Both the position numbers and the translations under genes were made by a program. Positions 40,618-48,549 of a DNA stretch of 64,000 bases are shown piece by piece. This DNA is from Halopseudomonas xinjiangensis (GTDB lineage: Bacteria > Pseudomonadota > Gammaproteobacteria > Pseudomonadales > Pseudomonadaceae): contig NZ_LT629736.1 in NCBI RefSeq assembly GCF_900104945.1, positions 3,375,001-3,439,000 on the forward strand. The letters are read 5' to 3'. Position 1 is the stretch's first letter; each line of letters opens with the position of its first letter. The notes under the pieces are model-generated. The model made no database searches and was not told the DNA's origin. It was given only the letters and a program-made list of their open reading frames with translations.

Positions 40618-41508
40618 TTAGCCGAGCAACGACATGACCATGCCGGGCATTTGGCCGGCTTGCTTGAGCATGGAAATGCCCGACTGCATGAGCATGGAGT
40701 TCTTGCTCATCGCGGCGCTTTCCATGGCGAAGTCAGCGTCCATGATCCGGCCCTTGGCCATCTCGGTATTGTCCTTCATGTTGGCCAGGTTGTTGCTAGT
40801 GTGGTTCAGACGATTGATGGTCGCGCCGAATTGAGCGCGAAGGCCGCCGATTCCATCCAGCGCACCACTCAAGGTGTCAATCATTGTATTGGCGCCGGCT
40901 GCAGTGGCAATTTCTGTGCCGAGCGTAGCAGTGGTCGGGGTGGTGAAGTAGGCGCTGATACCGTCAAGGGTGGTGCCCATCAGTGTCGCAGTCTTGGCGC
41001 TGACATTCAGCGTCATTTTCTCTGCCGAGCTGCTACCGATCTGGAAATCTACGCCTGCGGCGGCGCCGAATTTCCCGCCCGTGCCCGCCAGGTCAAACAG
41101 TTTTTCTCCCGCGTAGGCAGTGTTCGATACGATATTGCTGAGCTCCTTGCCCAGTTCGTCATACTCGCCCTGCAGTGCATCTCGGTCGGCCTGGCTGTTG
41201 GTACCGTTGGCAGACTGAGTAGCGAGATCCTTCATCCGTTGGACGATGTCAGTCATTTCGCTGAAGGCGCCTTCAGCGGTCTGCAGCAGGGAAACGGAGT
41301 CGCCTACGTTACGCATGGCCACAGCCATACCCCGGCTTTGGGCATTCAACCGGGTAGCGATCTGCAGGCCAGCTGCATCGTCAGCGGCGGAGTTGATGCG
41401 CAGACCGGTACCCAGGCGTTGCTGGTTGGTGGCGAGTGCAGAGTTGAACTTGTTCAGGCTGGTATTGGTGGTCAGCGCTGAGTGGTTGGTATGAATCGAC
41501 AGAGCCAT
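40618..41508 (-). CDS. lafA: Lateral flagellin (LafA), copy 3
   Basis: Filament subunit of 296 residues, the shortest and farthest upstream. Terminal domains equal those of the other copies; the variable centre is shorter (T-T-L-D-G-I-S-A-Y-F-T-T-P-T-T). Its promoter follows the same scheme, but the leader sequence differs from copies 1 and 2, so this copy split off earlier. Wobble differences in the shared ends also set it apart. Confidence 0.95.
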   Translation of the reverse strand: MALSIHTNHSALTTNTSLNKFNSALATNQQRLGTGLRINSAADDAAGLQIATRLNAQSRGMAVAMRNVGDSVSLLQTAEGAFSEMTDIVQRMKDLATQSANGTNSQADRDALQGEYDELGKELSNIVSNTAYAGEKLFDLAGTGGKFGAAAGVDFQIGSSSAEKMTLNVSAKTATLMGTTLDGISAYFTTPTTATLGTEIATAAGANTMIDTLSGALDGIGGLRAQFGATINRLNHTSNNLANMKDNTEMAKGRIMDADFAMESAAMSKNSMLMQSGISMLKQAGQMPGMVMSLLG

Positions 41509-41572
41509 GGTAGTGATCCTTCCTGCAATGTAATTGGCATTCCCGAGCTGGCTTTCCGCCCGCTAAGACCAG

Positions 41573-41599
41573 TAAGCGACCGTACTAGGCCTCCAATTA
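41573..41599 (-). promoter_or_regulatory. LafS-type promoter of flagellin copy 3
   Basis: Minus strand: TAAT, 15 bases, GTCGCTTA. The surrounding bases differ from copies 1 and 2, so the conservation of both elements and of the 15-base spacing is informative. It lies about 65 bases before the ATG. Confidence 0.75.
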
Positions 41600-41645
41600 A
41601 ATTTTCCCCAGGACTCGCCCGCTATCGCTTGGGGCGCTCTGGCGA

Positions 41646-42425
41646 TCACTCCCAGGTACTGGTGACTTCGCCAGGCCCGATCACCTGGGCCTGAATCACT
41701 GCGTCGCTGGTCACGTTGCGCACGCGGATGACTTCGCCCTGCTTGCCGTCTGCCAGCGCTTCGCCATGGGTAGACGCTTCGATGCCTTGGTGGCGAGCGA
41801 GAATTCGTACCGGCTGCCCGCGGCGCACGGGCGGCGCTTCGCTGAGTAAGGAGGGATTGAGCACCTGATCCGCGCGAAGCCGGCGGCGGGCACTAAGTCC
41901 GATGACTTCCTTTTCCTCGGTAATGAAGCCGCGCTGGGCGCGGCTGATGTTGATGCGCTCGCGTTTTAGGTGGCCGGGCTCGATCGGCTGGCCGCGATCG
42001 ACATTGGTCGCCGTGGCCAGTACCGGCAGAAACAGGTCCTGGCGTGTGCTCAGGGTTTGCGTCCAGCCGGGTTGATCGGGGCAGCGCAGTTCCAGGCGCA
42101 GGCGGTCGAGCGGAGTAGGACGGCCGCTGGTCTGGGTGACGTCCAGTGGCTGGCTGCAAACCGGGAAAGCGCTGCTGTCACTCAGCGGGCTGATGTTTAG
42201 ATTGAACGTCAGGTTACGCCAGCCGTTGCGCTCGGCTTCGCGTTTGATCATCGCTTCCAGGTAACTGGTCGCTGCCGCCTCGATCTGCTCGGTGGCGCTG
42301 CCAGTGGCATGCGTGACGCCGGCGAGCGCAAAGCCCAGCAGCGCGGCGGAAAGGACTTTTCCCCCTGCTGCCGCAGTCTGGCGAAAAAGCGGAAATGCAG
42401 CGTTGGTAGCGGACGGCCTGATCAT
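41646..42425 (-). CDS. flgA: P-ring assembly chaperone FlgA (lateral)
   Basis: A 259-residue periplasmic chaperone for FlgI. A hydrophobic segment at about residues 22-40 serves as signal sequence; the C-terminal part carries the SAF/ChapFlgA domain (V-L-A-T-A-T-N-V-D-R-G, then P-V-R-R-G-Q-P-V-R-I-L-A-R). The start at ATG 42425 with AAGG upstream is preferred to an ATG 96 bases earlier, because the longer form would run through both sigma-54-like promoters. It is divergent from flgB. Confidence 0.9.
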   Translation of the reverse strand: MIRPSATNAAFPLFRQTAAAGGKVLSAALLGFALAGVTHATGSATEQIEAAATSYLEAMIKREAERNGWRNLTFNLNISPLSDSSAFPVCSQPLDVTQTSGRPTPLDRLRLELRCPDQPGWTQTLSTRQDLFLPVLATATNVDRGQPIEPGHLKRERINISRAQRGFITEEKEVIGLSARRRLRADQVLNPSLLSEAPPVRRGQPVRILARHQGIEASTHGEALADGKQGEVIRVRNVTSDAVIQAQVIGPGEVTSTWE

Positions 42426-42470
42426 GGAAAGAGCCTTGTGAATCAGTGAGTTGAGATGTGCATCATCTGT

Positions 42471-42486
42471 AGGCACAGATAATGCA
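42471..42486 (+). promoter_or_regulatory. Sigma-54-like promoter of the flgB operon
   Basis: AGGCACAGATAATGCA: GG at 42472-42473, ten bases, GC at 42484-42485, with C-A-C and T-G-C-A as in the consensus TGGCACG-N4-TTGCA. The flgB ATG lies 51 bases after the -12 element. Confidence 0.65.
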
Positions 42487-42498
42487 TAGACCATGCCG
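42483..42498 (-). promoter_or_regulatory. Sigma-54-like promoter of flgA, sharing the -12 element
   Basis: Read on the minus strand: CGGCATGGTCTATGCA, with GG, ten bases, GC. The -12 GC is the same base pair step (42484-42485, within the palindrome TGCA) as in the plus-strand promoter of flgB. The flgA ATG is about 60 bases downstream. Confidence 0.55.
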
Positions 42499-42536
42499 TA
42501 GATAGATTGGCACCGCTTCACTCAGGGTTTCAGGAC

Positions 42537-42902
42537 ATGAGTATACAGTTCGACAAGGCATACGGCGTGCACGTCCAGGCGATGGAAGTACGCATGCAGC
42601 GCAGCGAGATATTGGCCGCCAACCTGGCCAATGAAAGCACTCCGGGCTTTCAGGCGCGCGATATCGATTTCGCCGGGGCCATGCGGGATCTGGCGACACG
42701 TGGAGCGTCCTCCTTCCGCTCTGCCAGTTCAGCTTCGGACCTGATGTACCGGGTGCCGAATCAGGCTTCGCAGGATGGCAATACCGTCGAGCTGGGCGTC
42801 GAGCAGGCGGAGTTTTCCCGCAATGCCATGGACTTCCAGACCAGCCTGACCTTCCTCACGATGAAATTCAGCGGGCTGAAAAAAGCCATAGAAGGACAGT
42901 AA
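42537..42902 (+). CDS. flgB: Proximal rod protein FlgB (lateral)
   Basis: Rod subunit of 121 residues with the flagellar rod N-terminal motif (A-A-N-L-A-N-E-S-T-P-G-F-Q-A-R) and the C-terminal pattern (N-A-M-D-F-Q-T-S-L-T-F-L). The start at ATG 42537 agrees with the FlgB N-terminus; a frame extending 30 bases upstream is rejected. It is the first of the twelve-gene block flgB-flgL plus LafW-like gene. Confidence 0.94.
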   Translation: MSIQFDKAYGVHVQAMEVRMQRSEILAANLANESTPGFQARDIDFAGAMRDLATRGASSFRSASSASDLMYRVPNQASQDGNTVELGVEQAEFSRNAMDFQTSLTFLTMKFSGLKKAIEGQ

Positions 42903-42904
42903 GC

Positions 42905-43333
42905 ATGTCATTCGATTCGATTTACCGCATTGCCGGCTCGTCCATGAACGCCCAGACCGTGCGCTTGAACACCGTGGCCAGCAACCTGGCCAACGCCGAG
43001 TCGGCGGCGGGCAGCGCAGACGAGGTATACAAGGCGCGCAAGCCGGTATTCGCTGCCATTTATGAGAATGGCGAGCTGACCCGGCCGATGGGCATGGGCG
43101 GCGCGCACGTTCAGGTGCTGGACGTGGTGACCTCCGGTCGCGACCCGCAGCGCCGGCACGAGCCGGGCAACCCTCTGGCCGATGCCCAGGGCTACGTCTA
43201 TTACCCCGATGTGAATAGCATCGAGGAAATGACCGACATGATGTCGGCCACGCGCAGCTTCGAGACCAGCGTCGAAGTACTGAACAAAGTCAAAAGCATG
43301 CAGCAGGGTCTGCTGCGTCTGGGAGAGATCTGA
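42905..43333 (+). CDS. flgC: Proximal rod protein FlgC (lateral)
   Basis: A 142-residue rod subunit. The N-terminal rod motif (N-T-V-A-S-N-L-A-N-A-E-S) and the C-terminal block (Y-Y-P-D-V-N-S-I-E-E-M-T-D-M-M-S-A-T-R) are the FlgC signatures. AAGGAC precedes the ATG; the stop overlaps the flgD start (TGATG). Confidence 0.95.
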   Translation: MSFDSIYRIAGSSMNAQTVRLNTVASNLANAESAAGSADEVYKARKPVFAAIYENGELTRPMGMGGAHVQVLDVVTSGRDPQRRHEPGNPLADAQGYVYYPDVNSIEEMTDMMSATRSFETSVEVLNKVKSMQQGLLRLGEI

Positions 43334-44013
43334 TGACTACGGTCAATGGCGTCAACTCTAACGCAGTGAACGGTGTCGCCGGCGACGAGCCGCCCCGTGC
43401 GGCCGTCAATTTGAGCGATGCGGCGCAGATGGAGAACACCTTCATCACCCTGATGACGGCACAGATCCGCAATCAGGATCCGACCAAGCCGATGGACAGC
43501 AGCGAATTCCTCAATCAGTTCTCGGCCATGTCGCAGGTCAAGAGCATGGAGAACATGGCCTCGCTGACCCGCAACAGCCTGATTCTCACCGACAACCTGC
43601 AAACCCTGACCGCTGCCGGCCTGGTTGGCCAGGAGGTCAAGGTCGGCGTTGATCGCGTCACGCTGGGCGACAGCGTAATCAGTGGTCAGGTCAATCAGCA
43701 GAACGCATCCGGGCAGACCCTGGTTCGTCTGACCGATAGCGCCGGTGAGACGCACGTGATCAGCCTGGGTGGGCAGGCCCCCGGCCCGGTGAGCTTCAAG
43801 CTCGATCCGCAAGCGCTGGGTCTGGCGCCGGGGCCGTACATGATCGAGGCCGAGACCGATGCCGGCGAGTATCCGTCCATCGAGGTATCTGGCCAGGTCA
43901 GCCGGGTTCGCGTTAGCGCAGAGGGTCCGGTGCTGGATGTGGTAGGTGCCGGTAGCGTGCCGTTCTACAGAATCACCGAGTTTGGGCAGCCGGCCCTGGC
44001 CGGTTTGCTCTGA
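43333..44013 (+). CDS. flgD: Hook scaffold protein FlgD (lateral)
   Basis: A 226-residue hook-capping protein. N-terminal FlgD signature: F-I-T-L-M-T-A-Q-I-R-N-Q-D-P-T-K-P-M-D-S, followed by E-F-L-N-Q-F-S-A-M-S-Q; C-terminal part has the FlgD Ig-like and tudor-like domains. It is exported and caps the growing hook, then is lost. It lies in the standard flgBCDE order. Confidence 0.94.
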   Translation: MTTVNGVNSNAVNGVAGDEPPRAAVNLSDAAQMENTFITLMTAQIRNQDPTKPMDSSEFLNQFSAMSQVKSMENMASLTRNSLILTDNLQTLTAAGLVGQEVKVGVDRVTLGDSVISGQVNQQNASGQTLVRLTDSAGETHVISLGGQAPGPVSFKLDPQALGLAPGPYMIEAETDAGEYPSIEVSGQVSRVRVSAEGPVLDVVGAGSVPFYRITEFGQPALAGLL

Positions 44014-44045
44014 TCGATTAACGATTTTTTGGAGGCTTTGACGCC

Positions 44046-45224
44046 ATGAGTTTCAACATTGCCCTGTCCGGTCTGAACGCCGTCTCCGATCAGCTCGGAA
44101 CCATCAGCAACAACATTGCCAATGCCGGCACCACCGGCTTCAAGTCCTCGCGTACCAACTTCGGCAGCGTCTATGCCGATAGCCAGGCGCTGGGTGTCGA
44201 GGTGCTGGGCAAGACCCAGAGCATTTCGCAGAACGGCACATTGGTAGCGACCGGTCGTACGCTTGACCTGGCGATCTCTGGCGGCGGTTTCTTCACCACC
44301 AAGGGCACCAACGGTGAGCAGGCCTATACCCGCGCCGGCGTTTTCAATACCGACAAGGACAACTACCTGGTCAGCGCGGCGGGTCACCGCCTGCAGGGCT
44401 ACCCGATCGACGCGGCTGGCACGTTGCAGACTGGCGCCATCGGCGATCTGCAGGTACAGACCGCGAATCTTCCAGCCAAGGCCACCGACAGCCTGAAGTT
44501 CATCGCCAACCTCGATGCCGATCAGGAAGTACCTGGTGTGACTCCGATGGATCCGGCCAACGTTGATAGCTACAACTTCACCTATACCTCGAAGGTATAT
44601 GACTCGGTCGGCCGCGAGCACGCAGTGACCCAATACTTCGTCAAGACCGCGGAGAACACCTGGGACGTGCACTATCAGGCCGGCGGCGCTACGCAGACGG
44701 CGAACCTTCAGTTCGGTACCGATGGTCAGCTGGTTGCCGGCCATGACCAGGCGTTCACGTTCAACCCGCCCGGCGCCAACCCGATCACCATGGCGATCGA
44801 TTACAGCGGCACCAGCCAGTACGGCTCGGACTTCGTCGTGACCAGCAACCGCGCCAACGGCTACACCGCCGGCGAACAAACCGGCCTAGCTGTGGAAAAA
44901 GATGGCCGTGTCTTCGCCACCTACAGCAACGGTCAACGCATGGTCCAGGGTCAGCTGGTACTCGCCAACTTCGTGAACCTGCAGGGCTTGCGTAACGAGA
45001 GCGGCACCATGTGGACGGCCACCGAAGAATCGGGTGCGCCGCTGATGGATATTCCCGGCGCAGGCCAGAACGGCTCCATCGCCTCCGGCTCGCTGGAAAA
45101 CTCCAACGTCGACCTGACCCGCGAGCTGGTCGGGCTGATGGAGAGCCAGCGCAACTATCAGGCGAACACCAAGGTGCTGAGTACCGACAAGGAACTCGCG
45201 CAGCTGCTGTTCAACGCCATCTGA
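44046..45224 (+). CDS. flgE: Hook protein FlgE (lateral)
   Basis: Hook subunit of 392 residues with the N-terminal rod/hook motif (I-S-N-N-I-A-N-A-G-T-T-G-F-K) and the C-terminal hook domain (L-E-N-S-N-V-D-L-T-R-E-L-V-G-L-M). GGAGG lies upstream of the ATG. The gap of 32 bases before it is the largest within this block after that between flgK and flgL. Confidence 0.95.
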   Translation: MSFNIALSGLNAVSDQLGTISNNIANAGTTGFKSSRTNFGSVYADSQALGVEVLGKTQSISQNGTLVATGRTLDLAISGGGFFTTKGTNGEQAYTRAGVFNTDKDNYLVSAAGHRLQGYPIDAAGTLQTGAIGDLQVQTANLPAKATDSLKFIANLDADQEVPGVTPMDPANVDSYNFTYTSKVYDSVGREHAVTQYFVKTAENTWDVHYQAGGATQTANLQFGTDGQLVAGHDQAFTFNPPGANPITMAIDYSGTSQYGSDFVVTSNRANGYTAGEQTGLAVEKDGRVFATYSNGQRMVQGQLVLANFVNLQGLRNESGTMWTATEESGAPLMDIPGAGQNGSIASGSLENSNVDLTRELVGLMESQRNYQANTKVLSTDKELAQLLFNAI

Positions 45225-45233
45225 GGCTGAATC

Positions 45234-45962
45234 ATGGACCGTTTGGGATACACCGCGATGACCGCTGCCAGCCGCAGCATGATATCGCTGCAGGTGCAGG
45301 CGAATAACCTGGCCAACGTCAACACGCCCGGCTTTCGTGCCGACCTCGAAGCGTCCGAAGCCGTGGCGGTGGAAGGTTATGGCTACGACGCGCGACACAT
45401 GGCGGTGGTCAAGGACAACGGCGTCGACATGCGTCCCGGCACAGCCATGGCTACCGGCCGGCCGCTGGATGTGGCGATCCAGGGCAAAGGCCTGCTGGCC
45501 GTGGAAACCGATGACGGCGAGGCCTACACGCGCCACGGCAGCCTGCAGGTGGATGCCGAGGGCCGTCTGACGGTCAATGGCCGCGCGGTTCTTGGCGACA
45601 ACGGTCCGATCATGCTGCCCGAGTACAGCAGCGTCACCATCGGCTCTGATGGTGTGATAACCCTGATACCACGAGGCGATTTCGCCCTCGTCGAAGCCGG
45701 ACGTATCAAGCTGGTCGACGTGCCCGCTGCCAACGTGGTCAAGCGCCCGGACGGTTTGCTGGCGACCAAGGATGGCGAGCCGGCGCAAGCCAGTGATGAA
45801 GTGGTGCTGGTACCGGGTCATCTCGAGTCGAGCAACGTGTCGGCCATCGAGCAACTGGTGTCGACCATGAGCCTGAACCGGCTGTTCGAGGCCCAGGTAA
45901 AAATGATGAAAGCTGCCGAGGATCTGTCCACGGCGGGCAACCGAATAATTCGTGGCAGCTAA
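45234..45962 (+). CDS. flgF: Proximal rod protein FlgF (lateral)
   Basis: A 242-residue rod subunit. It has the N-terminal rod motif (A-N-N-L-A-N-V-N-T-P-G-F-R-A-D), the middle block Y-T-R-H-G-S-L-Q-V-D and the C-terminal pattern (L-E-S-S-N-V-S-A-I-E-Q-L-V). It ends 12 bases before flgG, its closest relative, and GAGG precedes the ATG. Confidence 0.94.
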   Translation: MDRLGYTAMTAASRSMISLQVQANNLANVNTPGFRADLEASEAVAVEGYGYDARHMAVVKDNGVDMRPGTAMATGRPLDVAIQGKGLLAVETDDGEAYTRHGSLQVDAEGRLTVNGRAVLGDNGPIMLPEYSSVTIGSDGVITLIPRGDFALVEAGRIKLVDVPAANVVKRPDGLLATKDGEPAQASDEVVLVPGHLESSNVSAIEQLVSTMSLNRLFEAQVKMMKAAEDLSTAGNRIIRGS

Positions 45963-45974
45963 CGGAGACCTCTC

Positions 45975-46760
45975 ATGAGTTCTGCAATGTGGGTAAGCAA
46001 GACCGGACTGGCCGCGCAGGACAAGGCGCTCTCCGCAGTCGCCAACAACCTGGCCAACATCAATACCACCGGCTTCAAGAGCGACCGGGTGGTGTTCGAA
46101 GATCTGTTCTACACCATTGAGAAGCAGCCCGGTGCGCTGGCCGACCAGGTCAATACCGTGCCGTCGGGCATTCAGCTGGGTAGCGGCGTGCGGGTTGCCG
46201 GAACACAGAAAGTGTTCACCGAAGGCAGCATGCAGACCACCAACCAGCCGATGGACCTGGCGATCGTAGGGAACGGCTTCTTCCAGGTCGAGTCGCCATC
46301 TGGCGACATTCTTTACACCGAGAACGGCCAGTTCCAGCTCAACGCCGAAGGCCTGATGGTCAATACACAGGGTCTGCCGCTGGTGCCGGCGATCGAAGTG
46401 CCGGCCGGCAGCAGCCGGTTCACCGTGAGCACCGACGGCATCGTCACGGCGGTGTTGCCTGGCGAGTCGATGCCGGTCGAGCTCGGCCAGATCAGTCTGG
46501 TGAACTTCGCCAATGCGGCCGGCCTGGAAGCTCTGGGCGGCAATCTGTATCGCGAGACCATCGCCAGCGGCGAGCCGGTCGAGGCTGCTCCGGGTGAAGA
46601 CGGCATGGGCCAGCTCAAACAGGGCGTGCTGGAAGGCTCGAACGTTCAGGCCGTCGAAGCCATGGTGTCGATGATCTCGATCCAGCGCGCGTACGAGGCC
46701 AATGCCAAGGTGCTCGATGCTGCCTCAGGCATGCAGCAGTTCCTCAACCAGACGGTATAA
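45975..46760 (+). CDS. flgG: Distal rod protein FlgG (lateral)
   Basis: A 261-residue rod subunit with M-W-V-S-K-T-G-L-A-A-Q at the start, the FlgG-typical N-N-L-A-N-I-N-T-T-G-F-K-S-D-R-V-V-F-E-D-L and the end L-E-G-S-N-V-Q-A-V-E-A-M-V. It is complete and of standard length (about 260). GGAG precedes its ATG. Confidence 0.96.
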   Translation: MSSAMWVSKTGLAAQDKALSAVANNLANINTTGFKSDRVVFEDLFYTIEKQPGALADQVNTVPSGIQLGSGVRVAGTQKVFTEGSMQTTNQPMDLAIVGNGFFQVESPSGDILYTENGQFQLNAEGLMVNTQGLPLVPAIEVPAGSSRFTVSTDGIVTAVLPGESMPVELGQISLVNFANAAGLEALGGNLYRETIASGEPVEAAPGEDGMGQLKQGVLEGSNVQAVEAMVSMISIQRAYEANAKVLDAASGMQQFLNQTV

Positions 46761-46764
46761 GCAC

Positions 46765-47421
46765 ATGAAGACCTTGCTGTCGCTGGCCCTGCTGGTGCTG
46801 CTTGCCGGCTGTCAGAGCACCGCTCCTTTCCAGGACGACTCGGCCCTGTACCTGCCAGCGGAACCGGACTACGTCATTCCCGAGGCGCAGGCTGGTGGAT
46901 TGTTCCGCTCCGGTTACAGCGGCTCGCTGGTCAGCGATCGTCGCGCAGTGAAGGTGGGCGACATCCTTACCGTGGTGCTCGATGAGTCGACCCAGTCGAG
47001 CAAGAGCGCCGGGACCAGCTTCGGCAAGGAAACCAGTGTTGGCATCGGTGTGCCGACCCTGCTGGGTACCGAGTTCGAGCAGCTGAACAGTTCGGCTTCG
47101 GCCGAGCGCGACTTCAAAGGCTCGGCCAGCAGCTCGCAGCAAAATACCCTGCGCGGCTCGATCGCGGTCACCGTGCATCAGGTGCTGCCCGGCGGCACGC
47201 TGCTGGTGAAGGGTGAAAAAGCGCTGCGCCTGAATCAGGGCGACGAGATTATCCGGCTCTCCGGTCTGGTGCGGATCGATGACATCAACCGCTACAACCA
47301 GGTGTCCTCGCAGAATGTGGCCAACGCGCAGATTTCCTACGCCGGTCGCGGTGCGCTTGCCGACAGCAACCAGCCCGGTTGGCTTACCCGATTCTTCACC
47401 AGCCCATGGTTTCCCCTGTGA
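46765..47421 (+). CDS. flgH: L-ring lipoprotein FlgH (lateral)
   Basis: Outer-membrane ring lipoprotein of 218 residues. A lipoprotein signal peptide ends in L-L-A-G-C with Cys16 as the lipidated residue; the mature part has the FlgH patterns R-R-A-V-K-V-G-D-I-L-T-V-V-L-D-E and V-R-I-D-D-I-N-R-Y-N-Q-V-S-S-Q-N. The start at ATG 46765 matches the signal peptide; longer frame is rejected. Confidence 0.96.
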   Translation: MKTLLSLALLVLLAGCQSTAPFQDDSALYLPAEPDYVIPEAQAGGLFRSGYSGSLVSDRRAVKVGDILTVVLDESTQSSKSAGTSFGKETSVGIGVPTLLGTEFEQLNSSASAERDFKGSASSSQQNTLRGSIAVTVHQVLPGGTLLVKGEKALRLNQGDEIIRLSGLVRIDDINRYNQVSSQNVANAQISYAGRGALADSNQPGWLTRFFTSPWFPL

Positions 47422-47437
47422 GCTGCGGAGCTAGTTC

Positions 47438-48541
47438 ATGAAAACGTTGATCCCGCTGCTGCTCTGTGCGGCATTTCTTATGAGCCCTTCGGCGTCGGCC
47501 AAGGTCGATCTGATGGATCTGGTGGATGTCGAAGGCATCCGCGGCAACCAGTTGATCGGCTACGGGCTGGTGGTCGGCCTGGACGGCACCGGTGATCGCG
47601 GCCAGGTGCGCTTTACCGGGCAGTCGGTCGCCAATCTATTGCAGGACTTCGGCGTCAGCCTCCCTCCGAACGTCAACCCGAACTTGAAGAACGCGGCCGC
47701 AGTGACCGTCACCGCCGAAGTGCCGCCGTCCTACAGCCCGGGGCAGACCATCAACGTCACCGTTTCCTCGTTGGGCGATGCCAAGAGTCTGCGCGGCGGC
47801 CTCCTGCTGATGACACCGCTGCGCGGCGTCGACGGCGAGGTCTATGCGCTGGCCCAGGGTGATCTGGTGGTGGGTGGCCTGAATGCATCCGGCGCGAGTG
47901 GATCGAGTGTGTCGATCAATCACGCCAACACCGGCCTGATCCCAAATGGCGCGACCATCGAGCGGATGATCCCGAGCGATTTTGCCGAGCGCCCGGACAT
48001 CATGCTGAACATGCGTAGCCCGAGCTTCCAGACCGTCACGCGGATCGTCGAGAGCATCAACGAGCGTTTCGGCGAAGGCACCGCGCATGCGCTCAATGCT
48101 ACCAAGGTGTCGGTACGCGCGCCGGTGAGCAGCACTCAGCGCATGAGCTTCATGGCCATGCTCGAAGGGCTGCAGATCGATGAAGGCCGGGTGCGGCCCA
48201 AGGTGGTGTTCAACAGCCGTACCGGAACCGTGGTGGTGGGCAAGGGCGTGCGTGTCAGCGCCGCCGCCGTGGCGCACGGCACCCTTACCGTAACCGTCAG
48301 CGAAAACCCGCAGGTCAGCCAGCCCGGCCCATTCTCGGGCGGGCAGACGGCAGTCGTGCCGAACACCGCTATCGACGTACGCCAGGAAGCCAACCCGATG
48401 TTCGAGTGGCCAGAGGGCGCGAGCCTGGAGGCCATCATCAGCACGGTGAACAGCCTGGGTGCGACCCCCGATGACGTTATGAGCATCCTGCAGTCGCTTG
48501 AACGTGCCGGCGCGCTGAACGCCGAACTGATCGTAATGTGA
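47438..48541 (+). CDS. flgI: P-ring protein FlgI (lateral)
   Basis: Periplasmic ring protein of 367 residues. Signal peptide cut is expected after A-S-A (residue 21). The mature start V-D-L-M-D-L-V-D-V-E-G-I-R-G-N-Q-L-I-G-Y-G-L and the C-terminal S-L-E-R-A-G-A-L-N-A-E-L-I are FlgI signatures. It depends on FlgA for assembly. GGAG is upstream; its stop overlaps a possible GTG start of flgJ. Confidence 0.97.
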   Translation: MKTLIPLLLCAAFLMSPSASAKVDLMDLVDVEGIRGNQLIGYGLVVGLDGTGDRGQVRFTGQSVANLLQDFGVSLPPNVNPNLKNAAAVTVTAEVPPSYSPGQTINVTVSSLGDAKSLRGGLLLMTPLRGVDGEVYALAQGDLVVGGLNASGASGSSVSINHANTGLIPNGATIERMIPSDFAERPDIMLNMRSPSFQTVTRIVESINERFGEGTAHALNATKVSVRAPVSSTQRMSFMAMLEGLQIDEGRVRPKVVFNSRTGTVVVGKGVRVSAAAVAHGTLTVTVSENPQVSQPGPFSGGQTAVVPNTAIDVRQEANPMFEWPEGASLEAIISTVNSLGATPDDVMSILQSLERAGALNAELIVM

Positions 48542-48549
48542 GCTCGCCC

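Noticed and set aside
42507..42522. TTGGCACC with a possible -12 just before flgB
   Set aside because: The -12 half reads CACT without GC, and transcription would start only a few bases before the flgB ATG; the site at 42471-42486 fits better.
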